Below, piece after piece: positions 1-12,239 of a stretch of DNA of 64,000 nucleotides. Each line of letters begins with the position of its first letter. Position 1 is the stretch's first letter. The DNA comes from Siphlonurus alternatus (lineage: Eukaryota > Arthropoda > Insecta > Ephemeroptera > Siphlonuridae). The stretch covers positions 6,579,431 to 6,643,430 of the forward strand of contig OX463784.1 in assembly GCA_949825025.1 (NCBI GenBank), given 5' to 3'. Position numbers and translations under genes: made by a program. The notes below the pieces were generated by a model that did not search any database, was not told where the DNA came from, and was given only the letters and a program-made list of their open reading frames with translations.

Positions 1-2340
1 ATGATTCATTTTCATTGATATAATAAATACAAATTAAAATATCAAATAGTGTTCTGAATATTCTTCATAACGTTAATTATTCTGTTGGTACATCATACAT
101 CTGTCAACAGAAATACCACCACAAAATATGAAGCTCTGACAGTCTTATGACTTTACCATACACGTCGCAATGCACATATGCTCGGAGCGGAGTATAACAT
201 TTATATTAAACTCTTGAAACTTCAAAGTGGTGCTACAAAATGGGATTGGATGAGAGGTATATTTTTTATGGCTTTTATTAAGATTCTTCTTTTTTAAAAT
301 AAACGTTAAAAATGTACAAAAATAACAGTAAAAATGTTAAAATACTAGTAGCAAAAAAAGATCCAACAAAAAAATTAAATAATAATAATATTTATTAATT
401 AATTTACATTTTTTAATTTTGTTTTAATCATAAATGTTTATGTTATTTTTAGATAATAAATATCAAGAATTTATTAAATGTTTATTATAAAATTATTATA
501 TGAATTAATTTTACAGCGTTTAATTTAATAAATTAGAAATATAACTCAAATCTGTATTACACTTTTTCTGTACTTTATGGATATACTCCGTGTTATCAAT
601 TAAAACGTTCAAGGCATGACAATTAAACAAAAATAATTATTCTATCACTTAAATAAATTGTTCTCACTCAGAACAATTTTAATAATAATTTTAGCAACCA
701 CTTGCATTTATATTTCATTTATTCGTCACTGTATTTGCATTCTTCCACAGTATAAAAAGTAACAAATGTTAATTTTTTTTATTGAATTTCTTTATTTTCT
801 TGTTGGCAAAAATTGTGCACCCATAGAGACTAGTGTGCAGCTGTTTTTGCAGTGTTCTCACCATCCTATCTAAAAATATTCATAAATAAGTATGTTTCAA
901 CATTAAAAAAACTATTAGAGTAAATTTAGTCCTTAATATTTAATCTGATCAGTAGACCCCCAAATTGAATGGAGGAGGGTAGGAGATTTTTTAAATTTAA
1001 TATAAATTTACTAAGAAAAACAATAACATGATGGCTTATATATGTAGTTACCGCTGAGGAAATTTTAATTGACTTATGTCCTTTTAAATATTATCCATAT
1101 ATACTGTAATCAAATCTATATCATTTAACATCAGTCAAAATTAAATAAAAGAACTTATTAAAATATGGCATTATTTAAACTATTCTTTATGCATTTATGA
1201 CCAAAAATACAAATTGACTTATGCCCTAACAAATTTAAGCTAGGAATATATATTTTTTTAATGATATAAGATATTATATTTAAATTATAATTTATTTAGT
1301 AAAAAAACATCAAGTTCTTTGCCTTAATACTTAAAATACATCTAGAATATGGGAACACAGCCAACAGAATGTTTGTCAGGGGCTCAAATATAGTAAAAGT
1401 CACTATAAAATATGATGATGGATTTATAAATATGTTAATAATAACATAATAAATCCTTATAAAAGATGTATTAATTCATTCAGAAAACAGATGAAAATAT
1501 ATAGTTTAAATTATATGATAATATATTCAAAATTATTTATAAAAATTGAATATTTTAAAAATTACATCATTACAATAAAAATGAATTTTCTTATAGTTTT
1601 TGTTAGCTGAAAACAGGACAGTATACTATTAGAGTTTGTACTAAGCTAGCAACATGGAGTTTTCTTGGTGTTGTACTATTTAAATCCTAATAATCTTAGT
1701 GATAATAGTGTCTTATTATAGTACTTTCAAACTGTTGATGTGTATAAAGTGTTTGTGATGGGAACTAACTGTGAATTGTTTTGATAAATTTGTGGTTTTA
1801 GTGAATATAATTAGGAATCCATCATGGTTACAAATTCGCATTAAGTATCTACTTATCCATTTTTAATCATTCTTTTTAAAACGAGAGGTTGGAGAATTGA
1901 ATAGTGTCTCTTTAATAAATATAATTACATATTTGATTAGAATCTAATTATATTGTCAAAGTACTGCACTTGACCTTGATTAACATGTAAATTGCCAACA
2001 CGCACGTGTAACCAACTAGCAATTATGTCATTATCATGTTTGTCTATATATCAATCTGGTATAGTGTACCAGGTAATGATTTAATAAATGTCTTTTACCT
2101 GGTAAATATGGCAACAGTGCTTTCTAGATTTTTCAATATTTTGTGTTAAACATTAAATTTGACAATCCAAAATATTGTTGTTAAGGATTTATATTTTCTA
2201 AATACTGTAAGAATAGGCATTTATTATATTTCTTTAAATTTGTTAAACATAGAAAAAAAATTTTTGTTTATCGGTAAAAAGGTAATTCACATTTAAGGGT
2301 AGTAAAAGTCAGTTTAAATTGTGAAAAATGTCAAATTAAT
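1..2340. other. AT-rich non-coding DNA, no gene seen
   Basis: Very AT-rich sequence with many short A and T runs and stops in every frame. I see no open frame with coding character, no strong splice pair and no long inverted repeat. It could be intergenic or intronic. Confidence 0.6.
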
Positions 2341-2393
2341 TAAAGGGAATTTATAGGATTTTTTTTTTTTTTTTTTTTTTTTTTTCATTTCAT

Positions 2394-2593
2394 GATCGTC
2401 CCTCGTTCGGACTTTCCTACCATGATATCGTTGCAATAATGAGCTATTTGCTATTTCAAGTGAGCTCAATTATGAGCTGCAAATTGGTATAAAATTAAGT
2501 TAATAATTGCACTTAAGTGACACAGCATACAGCTTATTATTGCAACGATATCACGGGAGGCAGATAGTTCATTATTGCGGACAAGGCACGATA
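2394..2593. mobile_element. MITE-like palindromic element, family A copy 1
   Basis: Imperfect inverted repeat of about 200 bp. The left end reads gatcgtccctcgttcgg and the right end reads as its degenerate complement (ggacaaggcacgata). Internal words such as atgagctatttgctatttca and gcagatagttcattattg recur in the copies near 20.46, 36.04, 44.58, 54.66 and 63.66 kb. A run of more than 20 T precedes it. It has no coding capacity, so it is a non-autonomous DNA element. Confidence 0.65.
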
Positions 2594-2788
2594 TGTAATC
2601 AAAATATTTATGAAATTTTGAAGTCAGCTGATTTTCGATGTAACAAAAAATAATAATTAAAAAAATAAAATACTACTTTAGCTTACAAAATAAACTCGAA
2701 AGAAAAATTAATACTGAATCAAAATTTGAAGGCTATTGCAGGGACGTACCCATTAATAAAAGTATTAAGAAATTAAATAGTCTTATGG

Positions 2789-2819
2789 GGGGGGGGGGGA
2801 GAAAGAGGGGGGGGGGAGG
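2789..2819. repeat. G-rich low-complexity tract
   Basis: Runs of ten or more G interrupted by gaaagagg. This is a purine-only, G-rich stretch in an otherwise AT-rich region, and it could form a G-quadruplex. Confidence 0.8.
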
Positions 2820-2956
2820 GATTGAACACATCAAGCCTCTATTCATGGTCACAATTTGATAATTTGGTTTTGATTTTTTTTAACTCTAATTAAGTATTTG
2901 TTTATGATTAATATAGTATAATAACGACAGTAGAAAATGTATAATTAATTAATAAA

Positions 2957-3094
2957 TCGTCGTCTCAAAATGCAAATCACGTAACTACAAAAAAAAATGA
3001 TTCAACTTTGACCCTTATGTTGTAGTGAGATAAGGTTTAGAGTAATTTGTTTAAATTTTTTTGTAGTTACGTGATTTGCATTTTGAGGTGACGA
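2957..3094. mobile_element. Short palindromic MITE-like repeat
   Basis: About 30-bp arms (tcgtcgtctcaaaatgcaaa on the left, its near-complement tttgcattttgaggtgacga on the right) flank about 75 bp of unrelated sequence. No other copy was noticed in the window. No coding frame. Confidence 0.6.
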
Positions 3095-3997
3095 AATGCA
3101 TTGATTACATAATTGTTATAATTATTTTAATTTTATTTTTCTAATATCTTTGGGGTTTACAATATATTTCATACAGTGTATTAAATTTGGAGGTACAATT
3201 AAAAATAATTAAAGTTAAAACACATAACATCTCATGGCATTTATTAAGCATTACAAAACTTTTTATCGTCGTAAATTGTAGCACTTGACAATTTTAAAAC
3301 TTAATGCGTTATTTATATATAAAAGTTTGTTTTAAAAGAAACATTTAGGAATAATTATTTTAAGCTTTTAATTATAATTAATGTGTATTTTTTAATGCTT
3401 TTATTTAATGTTGTACTTAATTTTAGAATTTATAAGAATTTCTCCATTACGAATTTTTTTTGTTGATTTATTTTGGTTTCTAAAAATTTAATTATTGTTG
3501 AATGCAAATGAAGGTATATTAGTAATATTAAAGTAATTATTATTCTATAAATAATTTCACCATGAACCATAGGGAGTTCGAGATTATTACATCAATTTTT
3601 CACTGCTTTAAAATTCTCTATATTTTGAAATATCTATATGAATTGTATATTTTTTATTGCAAATTTTAAACAAAAACTCGAGTTATGATTTTGTTTTATG
3701 ATTTCTTTTAGCCACAACATCGCGTGACAAAATATTGTAACTTCATATTGTCATGCATGTAAACATTTATGACAAAAATATAAGGAAATGCGTTGCATGA
3801 CTATGACGTCACAGAATCCTTCCCCCCTCGATTCTGAGGGAGTAGAGATTTAAAAAGAAATCTGAAGTAATTAAACAAAACTCAAGGAATATGCAATAAA
3901 AAACTTCAAATAGATTATTTATTCCTTACTTTTCCCTATATATAAGTTCTTTGGCAATTAAAAATAATAATTGTTGACAAAATTAGACATTATTACA

Positions 3998-4315
3998 ATG
4001 AGACATTAGAATGTGAAAATTTTAGTGGCTTAATCGAAAGAAGGGGTAAAAATATGGTACTGTGAATTTTTTCAGATTTTTCTGAGACCGGGAACTATTT
4101 TTAAAAAATTATTGGTCTATTTTATGACGTCACGGGCGGCACTGCCCAATCCTTTTTCTTAAGGAGTGCCGCCCATGACGTCATCAAAATATACTTTCAA
4201 CAATTTTTTAAAAATAGTTCCCGGTCTCGGAAAAATCTGAAAAAATTCACAGTACCATATTTTTACCCCTTCTTTCGATTAAGCCACTAAAATTTTTACA
4301 TTCTAATATCTCATT
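3998..4315. mobile_element. Long-hairpin MITE, family B copy 1
   Basis: Near-perfect palindrome of about 318 bp. The outer arms are tgagacattagaatgtgaaa and the complementary ttacattctaatatctcatt. The centre contains two tgacgtca-type motifs flanking a gggcggcactgccc/ggagtgccgccc loop region. A close copy lies at 53102-53389 and a diverged one at 48995-49322. The long hairpin and copy number indicate a non-autonomous DNA transposon. Confidence 0.8.
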
Positions 4316-4388
4316 CCTCACCTCAGAATACAAGTGAAGTATATAAACTAGAAGTTTTTTATGCAATTATAGGCTTTATTTACACTCC

Positions 4389-4557
4389 TGGCCTCTGAAA
4401 AGTTCCCTTTTGCAGACTTGTTAATCACCATGCCCCATATAAGAATAAATTTAAATTCAAATTTTTATTTCGATCATAGGCTGTACAGCATGGATCACAT
4501 AGCATGATGATTAACAAGTTAGAAATTTTCCAAGGCAACGAGTGTACATATATCATA
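4389..4557. mobile_element. MITE-like element, family I copy 1
   Basis: The left arm (ctggcctctgaaaagttccc) and right arm (ggaaattttccaaggcaacgag in part: aattttccaaggcaacgag) are imperfectly complementary. The inner word ttaatcaccatgcc is shared with the copy at 12240-12362, and ctcgtcgcc-type ends recur at 20.94 kb. Confidence 0.55.
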
Positions 4558-4663
4558 AGGTCTATAATTGCAACAATTGTAATCTTTACAACCCTTATAT
4601 TCTGAAGTGACAATAAAAACAATAACATGAATATTTCAGGAAAATCAATAATTTAAAATAATA

Positions 4664-4948
4664 ATGGAGTTCAATATAATAAAAAGTTCAAGCAGTAAAA
4701 GTAGCTCAAGTTTTAGTCAGTTGAGCTCTTCTCATCGAGTACACTCGAGTACAAGTCAAGCGTTCTCAGCTGCTTCATGTGTGACGTCACAACAGAGCTT
4801 GATGACGTCATCATCGTCTCAACAGAAACAATTGAGAAGCGTTCAGTCTTCAGGATCATTACGTTCTTCAACTTCTACTGCAGCTTTCGCATCTCGAAGT
4901 TGGAGTTTCGCTTCACTTGGGTATGAACAAGAAATAGGTCAAACTTAA
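4664..4948 (+). CDS. Ser-rich exon-like ORF, function unknown
   Basis: A 94-codon ATG frame, rich in Ser, Gln and Thr (serine runs near residues 8-16 and 50-53), is much less AT-rich than its surroundings. A plausible acceptor (atatttcag) lies about 25 bp before the ATG, so this may be a first coding exon. A usable donor (ttgg then gtatga) lies near 4920 and would replace the last codons up to the TAA. I recognise no domain; the composition fits an intrinsically disordered N-terminal segment. The next plausible coding piece on this strand is at 7325-7408, but the phases do not join cleanly if only these two exons exist. An intermediate exon, a different donor, or no link at all are possible. 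Confidence 0.4.
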   Translation: MEFNIIKSSSSKSSSSFSQLSSSHRVHSSTSQAFSAASCVTSQQSLMTSSSSQQKQLRSVQSSGSLRSSTSTAAFASRSWSFASLGYEQEIGQT

Positions 4949-5549
4949 TATTGATTTATGTAACACTTGAATTCAAGTTACTTTGGTACATAGTTTTCAT
5001 CTGCAAATAATTTCTGAAATGGAAGTGACATGAAGTTTGTCAGTTTTTTTTATTTGATTTACATTGAAAGCATGATAATTACTACTAACTATATAGTGAA
5101 TTATCTTGCGCGGCAGTCGTTAAAAAAATGCTTAAAAAATGATAACATTATAGTTATAAATGCCATGTATCTAAAGACATTTTTTTTTTAATTTAATATT
5201 ATTATATAACCTATTGCAGGTATTTAGATTACACGTTAACTAATATGATATTTTTCAGAAGTAGTAGGAAATTACAATTTTTGTTTGTTTAGCCACGAAA
5301 TTTAATGACCTATATTATATTTCTTATATACAATGACCTATATATTTTTTAACCAACATTGTCACTAACTTTGGATAATTGCAATTATGACTAATCGTTC
5401 ACGGCCTTGACAGAAAGATGCACTTGCACTATTGCAAACTGCATCTTTATGCATTACTCATCTTATCTAGATTGTTCTCCATCTTTCTAGATTATTCCTG
5501 ATTCTTCTACATTATTCTATTACTTGTTGATATAAATAGTCAAATTTAT

Positions 5550-5945
5550 TTTATATTCCCTCCGGAAGTAGCCGGAAGTGTGAAATTTGAAGCTCTTTTA
5601 TTTGTAATTAAGTTTTGAAACTTTGCGAAGTGGTTTGCATTCTAAACATGTGTGAAATTGCAACACTGAAATACGAATATAGTCAAATTTACTTGAAATT
5701 CCCACTGGAAGTAGCCGGAAATGAGTAATTTCTGATCTTCCTGTTCATGTCAAATTTTTGTACTTTTGCAAACAAGTCGGTCCTCTTATTGCAAAACTCT
5801 CTGTAAAATTTCAAACTTTAAATGCAAACAGGAAGGACAGAAACCTCTCCCTTCCGGTGGGAATGTCATGTAAATTTGACTGTAGGAAGGCCAGAAACTC
5901 TAGCTAATTTCGGAAGGAATATCATATAAATTTGACCGTAGGATG
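5550..5945. repeat. Dispersed repeat, family H copy 1 (ccggaagtagccggaag motif)
   Basis: Repeated ccggaagtagccggaagtg words, in both orientations, are spaced by homologous AT-rich filler (for example aactctctgtaaaatttcaaactttaaat). The same structure occurs at 33.8-34.6 kb and, partly, at 57.38-57.53 kb. It is a dispersed repeat of unknown class without a coding frame. Confidence 0.6.
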
Positions 5946-7300
5946 CAGTTATTATAACATTAATACCATTGGATATTAGAGCTCCATGTGACCATCCCCG
6001 CTCTAATATCAATTAAAAGCATCTCACTATCTGACAAATGTTTGTATGGTTCTTTTATAGTGCACATTTATAAATAAAATCTGTCACATACTTAGGACAG
6101 AAGTCAGCTGATTTTCTGCAATTTTGAACAGGGGTTAAATTAAGTAGTAGCTTGCAATATAATAATTAAAAACTTGCATGTGAAATTTTAAGTTGTATTT
6201 TATAGCTAAGGCAGGGAATATTTATAAGTAATTTTAACGATGTATCTGACGTACAATTAAATCGAAAAAACAGTTAAAATACTGTTGTAATGCGTAATTT
6301 GATTGACTACATTTAAAAAATAATATTAAAGAAGGTTTTCTGACGAGGGTTCATTATAAAATAGAGGTATTAGAATCTTACTGGACTGTTTCCACTCGTC
6401 GATTATGTTGTAGCACGTCGAGAAACTTGAGCACTGAATTATAATGTTAATATTTATATTATTATCACTACACTTCAGGTGCACCTGTTTTCTTTATTAA
6501 TAGATTTCGGGAATCATCTGTTCTCATCCTCGGATGAATCGAGACTCGTTATTATTTTTAAAAATAATAAAAAATTAAACAATGAATGAAATATACGATA
6601 CAATATTAAATTTTCTTATATTCCTTTTGTTACTTCACAAGTAAAATGTTAAATTTAATAAATTTTCAATGAGAATAAATTGAAAATAAATCAATCATAA
6701 ATCAAATAAATTGAGTTCGTTCTACTTCAGATATTCTTTTAATTTTATTACTAGATAGTTTGATATATTCATATTTCGCACATTTAATTTTTCAAATAAG
6801 GTATAATTTCCATCCTTAACCAGGCCAAGTCAAGATGCAGTAACCATGAGATTGCATGTAGCTAACAAATGAAAAACGTATTCGTTTTAATTTATAACAA
6901 TTTTTGTCAGAATAAATAAATAAAATCATTTAAAATTAATATTATTTAAATAAAATTTATTAAATTTTTAAAATTTATGAAATATTTTTAAATTATATAT
7001 TTAAAATAATTCATTACATTAATTTTTTTTCAATTTTAAGATTAATACTATATATATGTTACATAAATAAAGCAGTATAAAACATTTATAATTTTACAAG
7101 AGTCTTGAATTTTGTGTAAAATTACTGCAGCGAAGAAAAAAAAAATATTAAGAATTTAATATTAATACAAAAAAACAATCGATTTCTGATGGAATTTAAT
7201 TTTTTTAAACTCATAAAATAAACAAAATTTTGTGTCCAAAATAATGACTTATGGGAATATCTAAATTTGATCAATTTTTGTACTTACTTTTCTGTATTAA
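5946..7300. other. AT-rich non-coding DNA
   Basis: No coding frame or long repeat seen. If 4664-4948 and 7325-7408 belong to one gene, this is intron. Confidence 0.5.
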
Positions 7301-7324
7301 TTAATTATTTTTTTCTGATTTCAG

Positions 7325-7408
7325 GTGAGTACACAACAGTTTCCTGAAACTACCTTTGATTTGGCGAGGGTGGTGAGTGGATCAACAATTGTTACAAGTC
7401 AGGATTGA
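7325..7408 (+). CDS. Possible terminal exon (28-residue frame) on a recursive-splice-like site
   Basis: A pyrimidine-rich tract and tttcag immediately precede gtgagt. In phase 0 the following frame reads VSTQQFPETTFDLARVVSGS and continues to a TGA at 7406. An AATAAA signal follows at 7429-7434. This looks like the C-terminal exon of a gene whose upstream part could be 4664-4948. The acceptor is directly followed by a perfect donor (cag then gtgagt), so the site could instead be a zero-length recursive splice point. No family recognised. Confidence 0.35.
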   Translation: MSTQQFPETTFDLARVVSGSTIVTSQD

Positions 7409-7428
7409 CTTTTAACAGAACATCTTTA

Positions 7429-7434
7429 AATAAA
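7429..7434 (+). terminator. Candidate polyadenylation signal AATAAA
   Basis: AATAAA lies 21 bp after the TGA that closes the 7325-7408 frame, in a suitable position for the 3' end of that putative transcript. The hexamer is common by chance in DNA this AT-rich. Confidence 0.3.
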
Positions 7435-8644
7435 ATATACACAGAATCAGTTTCAGTTAAAAAAGGTTTTTATTGTATTAAAAATCACAGTATAAATAGA
7501 TATACAGTCAACCGGGGTAACTTTGAAAGCCCGGGGTAACTTTGAAGATGAGGAAAATAAAGATTTGTGATTTTTTATAGACCAATCTAATGTGTACACT
7601 GAAGTTTTTTCTCACTATATGGTAGGAACATGTTATTAGCTAATAGAGAAAAATAGATTTAAGGGTTGCAGTTGATAAATTGGAGATAATTATTTTTTTT
7701 TACTGAAGAATGAAAAATGTGACCAAAATAAGAAGTCTGGAAATAAGCCATCCACAAGGTAAGCAAATACAAGTTGGAACTTGTAATGCTATTCAGTGTT
7801 ATATTTCAACCCTTTTTAACACATGTACCAAAGGATTTGAAATTTTTCCTGTAACTTTTTTTTTTATGAATTTTTACTTTCAATGGGGTAACATTGAAGG
7901 GCTCGGCGGGGTAACTTTGAAGGGCTTTAGAGAACATCACTATTTACTTGAATGAAGCTTTAAAAAGAATCTGATACAAAATTTAGTGCACAAATCATAC
8001 TATATATCATTGCATCATACATTTCAATTCATTTTGAACTACTTTTTTCTCTTTTAAGTCCACCACAATGATTTTTAGCACTTTATTCTGGTCCGGTACT
8101 CCGTGGCGGAGCCAGAAAAAAGTTCCAAAAAAAGTCTTCCATCTTTCAGAATGTTTCTCCCATGAGAAGTGAGTAGGGGAAAGTGAACCCACCCATTGCC
8201 CATGTATTTCTCTATGTACCACAACATCAATTGGGGGGGGGGGGGGGGATTGTCTATTCCATTACCTGTAATTACCGGTACTGTACTATTGTTTGACATT
8301 AAAACTATATTTGTCTCATTTTATGCCTGAACATTTTTAAGACTCAGTTACTGTTAAATTAATTTATTAATTTTATGATAAAGGTTAGAACAGATCTACA
8401 ATCACACTAATTAAATTTTAATTTCAGATTCATTAAGAAATCTCTTACGGACTACCGGTAGGCCTGATTCGAGTACAGAAGAGATCAACAAATACAAAGA
8501 GTGTATACAATCAAGACTGCACTGATGAAAATTTAGACCTACCAGTAGGTCACCTAGCCATCCCCCCCCCCCATGGAACCCCTTTTGCCTTCAAGTAGAA
8601 CCAGGCAACCAAGCCACTGCCTCAAGTTAAATTGCTCCTCGTTG

Positions 8645-9055
8645 GAGTATGAAAGTCAGAGTGAGTCCGCTTAAAGTCTTGGGATGGAGGGGTACAAGGA
8701 CTAGAAGGAGCAGTGGGTGGGAGTTTTTTGAACTTAAGAACTATTCTAGAGGTGACCTAAACTATGGACTCCCCCTCCCTCCCCGTCCCCCCTGTCTACA
8801 GGTGGCATCAGGTAAAAGTGTGTCTCCAGCACATTTCTCCAGGTCTGAAGTCCGAGTGAGTCAGCTGAGTCTGGTGGGGTTATGGAAGATGGAGGGGCAA
8901 TGGGTGGTATATTTAGTTAACTCGAATGACCCCAACCATTCATGACCCCTCCCCTCCCTTGCCTAAAGATGGCACTAGGTAAGAGTGAAGAGTGTCGACA
9001 TTCCTCGTCTGTTGCAAAGTCAAGAGTAAGTGATCAGAGTGTGAATGACAAAAAG
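8645..9055. repeat. Three degenerate direct repeats of about 170-200 bp inside the TIR element
   Basis: Units start near 8650 (aaagtcagagtgagtc), 8846 (tgaagtccgagtgagtcagc) and 9015 (caaagtcaagagtaagtgat). Each is linked to a ggatgg-rich part and a C/T-rich tract, and the last two share a block aligning gtggcatcaggtaaaagtgt with atggcactaggtaagagtga. The local GC content is higher than the surroundings. Short open frames run through them, but the units differ by indels that break any common frame. Confidence 0.55.
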
Positions 9056-9464
9056 AACTCAAACAATGATGACAAAAAATTACAAATGGGGATAACACAG
9101 ATTATAGTGACAAAAAAAAAAAAAAAAAAAAAACATGACCCTCTCTACAACTGACAAGTGAGATCGTCATTGGGATTAGCGACTTAGCGACGGAACTGAG
9201 GCTTCACCTCTGGAACTTATCTGCTTGTCAAGTTAAAGAAGATGTATTGTGAAATTCAAAATGGTTCAACTATATGTTCATAATTGAACAGCCAACTGAC
9301 CAAGGACTTCAAGTTCTCTGTTACCCATCCGAATACTATTCCGGAAATGATGCCAGTTCAAGCCTGAACATGAAGAGAAGAAATTTCTAAAAAGTTTCAA
9401 CTTAACTTTTTAAATTCTTCTGCATTCTTATAAAATTATTAATGTTTGTAAACATATATGACAC

Positions 9465-9642
9465 AATATTGGGGGACATTCACAAAGCACTTTAACCCCA
9501 ACTTTAGCCCCAAGTTTTATCCCTGGTACTAAACTAGGAGCTAGACATGGTTAGCCCCTGGTTTAGCACCATGTTTAGTACCAGGGATAAAACTTGGGGC
9601 TAAAGTTGGGGTTAAAGTGCTTTGTGAATGCCCCCCAATATT
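9465..9642. mobile_element. 178-bp near-perfect palindromic MITE
   Basis: The ends are aatattgggggacattcaca and its complement, and the arms continue through tttaaccccaactttagccc and tccctggtactaaa to a short loop. It lies inside the 7505-10084 element and is therefore the younger insertion. No second copy was seen in this window. Confidence 0.8.
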
Positions 9643-10637
9643 TTCAGAGAGAGAAAAATAAATAAATAAAATGAATGTTTAAAATATTTGGAGGATTTTA
9701 ATTAATTACTGTAATTAATTATCTAATTAACCTTTAATTAACTGCAAATAATGGTTTAATATGATACTAAGTTACTGAAAAATATGTCCAGAACAGTAAA
9801 TTACATGGTAGGACACATTAATAAAAAAATTACACTTTTAAGTTGCTTGAATATAAGTGTCCGCAAGGCCCTTCAATGTTACCCCATTGCCGGGGTAACT
9901 TTGAAGGGCTTGTTTTAATTTTTTTTTACAGTTAATAATTGGGGCAAAAAAATTTTGCAAACATTTTTAGACATCTCTAGCTAAGTTACACAACTGGTAA
10001 TTTTTTTATTTGCCAGATATTTTTTTTTTAAAAGTTATGATCAGAAAGGTAGTAAAAACCCTTCAATGTTACCCCGGTTGACTGTACAATAGTCGAGTCA
10101 GATAAAAAATATCTATACACTCAAATCAACCTTGATTATTGAACACACAGAATCAAAGAAACATGATACCAAGCATGGAAATTTAGGCAAAATAAACATT
10201 TAAATTTGTCAAGCTTGGAAATATTTATTTTAAATAAGAATATCATGCCAAAAAAACATTTTTGTCAGAAGGAACAGAATGAAGTAATTTTAAAATATGA
10301 TAATATAATAGTTCAATTAAAATTTAATAGCAAACTCAAAAGGGCCTTGTGTTCTCAAAACACGACTTCAAAACCATAGCCGTCCCCATTTAAAACAATG
10401 TTAATCTCATTCCACAAAGCTGAATCCGTTATATAGTTCAGTGGCTGAATATCTTGAAATTTTCACCAAGTATGGTCTAATCTTTTTTTTATTTTATTGT
10501 GCAACTGTCAGAAAGATTTGCTGAAATTTTAAGAATAGTTCACCATATACTAAGCCCACTGGCATTAATCCTTATGGTCAATACTTTTGTTATGAGAGAC
10601 AAAGTACTTGCAGTGCTAAGTGAAAACGATGCCTTAT

Positions 10638-10880
10638 AGTTGAAAAATTTCGTCTTTGACTCATCCTTTACACATCAAAACTTACTCTTTTTACCTCTAA
10701 AACACATCATATTTCCTCTTCACTCAAAGTGAGAATGAAAATAATTTAATATGTCTAACATTGTATGCTCAAGAAGTGGGAAAAAAATACGTAATATCGA
10801 CTTTTTTCCTCTAAAATGATGCAAAATAAGAGGATAAAAGAGCTTAATAGAGAATGAAAGATGAAATTTATTTCAACTCG
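10638..10880. mobile_element. MITE-like element, family G copy 1
   Basis: Ends agttgaaaaatttcgtcttt and gaaatttatttcaactcgag form imperfect terminal repeats. The interior words acacatcatatttcctcttc, gaaaaaaatacgtaat and taaaatgatgcaaaataaga recur in copies near 28.58, 34.23, 51.04, 55.98 and 63.03 kb. No coding frame. Confidence 0.7.
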
Positions 10881-10889
10881 AGTGACCAT

Positions 10890-11160
10890 TATTGTGGCCA
10901 GGTGGACTGAGTAGATGACAGTGAATCACCTTTTCTGAGATCCAACAGTGTTGCCACATAAGCCAGGCGTGTGGACTGATGGTGCTTACTTCAACAATCA
11001 CGTTGATGTGTCCGAGTCTTATTCTCCATGACTGTACCTGTTTTATCCTTTTCTGACATTTTGTTGTAAAACTCCAGGGGCAAAGTAGGCAACCCGCTAG
11101 ACCGCTGTGCTGAAACAGTTGCCTACGGTTTAGGGGCATAATAACAACTTAAACCCCCAG
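10890..11160 (-). repeat. Possible degraded tRNA-derived SINE
   Basis: Read on the minus strand, the stretch around 11075-11110 gives gcggtctagcgggttgccta, which resembles a tRNA A-box region. A clear B box was not found at the expected spacing. The block is less AT-rich than its flanks, as are the SINE copies elsewhere in the window. It may instead be unrelated unique sequence. Confidence 0.25.
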
Positions 11161-12239
11161 AGTGCCGTAAAGCAAATTGGACAACAGTCACAAGCCAATT
11201 ACAAAGCAACATACATCAATTATGTAGGGAGTTTCAATTATAGAAATGTACTGAAAAATTTATATCACAGTCGTAAGTGATATTATGTGTTTAGTAGAAA
11301 TCTTTGAACATAAAAAGTTCTTTGACAAATTTTAAGACTTGGAAATCTCCAACTCTTCAGAAAACAAGTGATTACACTGATTAATTTATATTTCATTATA
11401 CTTTAATAAAGCAGCTGATAACAAAAAAAACATTTTAATTTGATTACTACAAAGTTCTGTAGGGATATTAAATATATTTATCTATTATACAAATATTTAA
11501 CCTTTAAATAATTTTTGTGTAAAATGAAAAAAACAGAATATTTTTAATAAGTACGCATTGCAAAAACATGAGTATTATTATTTTAAAAATAATTTAAATG
11601 TAAAAAAATAAATAGAAATAACAACAAAATAAGTTATTATTATTTGTTAAAATTGTGTAAATATAAACATTATATAAATTCAACAAACATTGACTTTCTA
11701 GAATAAAAAAATAAAATGAAAAGATTTTAATTAACTATTAACAATAGAAAACTCCCTACAATAGATCATGACATATTCAACGATGTCTTTCTATTAACAA
11801 TGCAGCATTGTTAAAATAGGGAATATAGACAAATCACAATATTTATTCAAGTAGAACTAAAAGATAATTATTTTTTAAAATAATATGTTAACCTAGATAA
11901 AATTACATTCATCTGATAATGATTAAAAATATTATAAACAACAGAATCTTGTTCTATTTTAGTAAAGAAAAATATACACAAAAAGGCTTTGTTGTATTCA
12001 TGGATTTTGTAACATGCTATTATATAACAAATAAATTAACATCCCATAGTATACATTTGTATACATGTATACTATTTGTGTAAAAAAAAAAATGTGGTAT
12101 AGCTTTGTTTTCTTGTAACATAAAGGAAAATTCATGCAATAATTAGAACTACTTCATGTAATACTGGCTAAACTATATAAAAAAAATCACAATTATTATC
12201 TATTACATTGGTATAATTAAAGAAAATGAATGTATACAA
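11161..12239. other. AT-rich non-coding DNA
   Basis: No credible ORF or long repeat. A short repeated atacatttgtatacatgtata palindrome lies near 12050-12075. Confidence 0.55.

Larger units (their letters stand above)
7505..10084. mobile_element. 2,580-bp TIR element with TA duplication (Tc1/mariner-like, non-autonomous)
   Basis: The left end cagtcaaccggggtaacttt and the right end aatgttaccccggttgactg are inverted copies, each bordered by TA. This is the target preference of the Tc1/mariner superfamily; the superfamily call is inference. Subterminal words ggggtaactttgaagggct recur near 7884-7925 and 9860-9915 in both orientations. The interior has no transposase-like frame. It contains three degenerate direct repeats (8640-9060), poly-G and poly-A tracts, and a younger palindromic MITE at 9465-9642. 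It may be a deleted copy that picked up unrelated sequence. Confidence 0.75.

Noticed and set aside
8007..8299. Two overlapping minus-strand frames
   Set aside because: They lie inside the 7505-10084 element, cross a poly-G tract and show no recognisable transposase motif.
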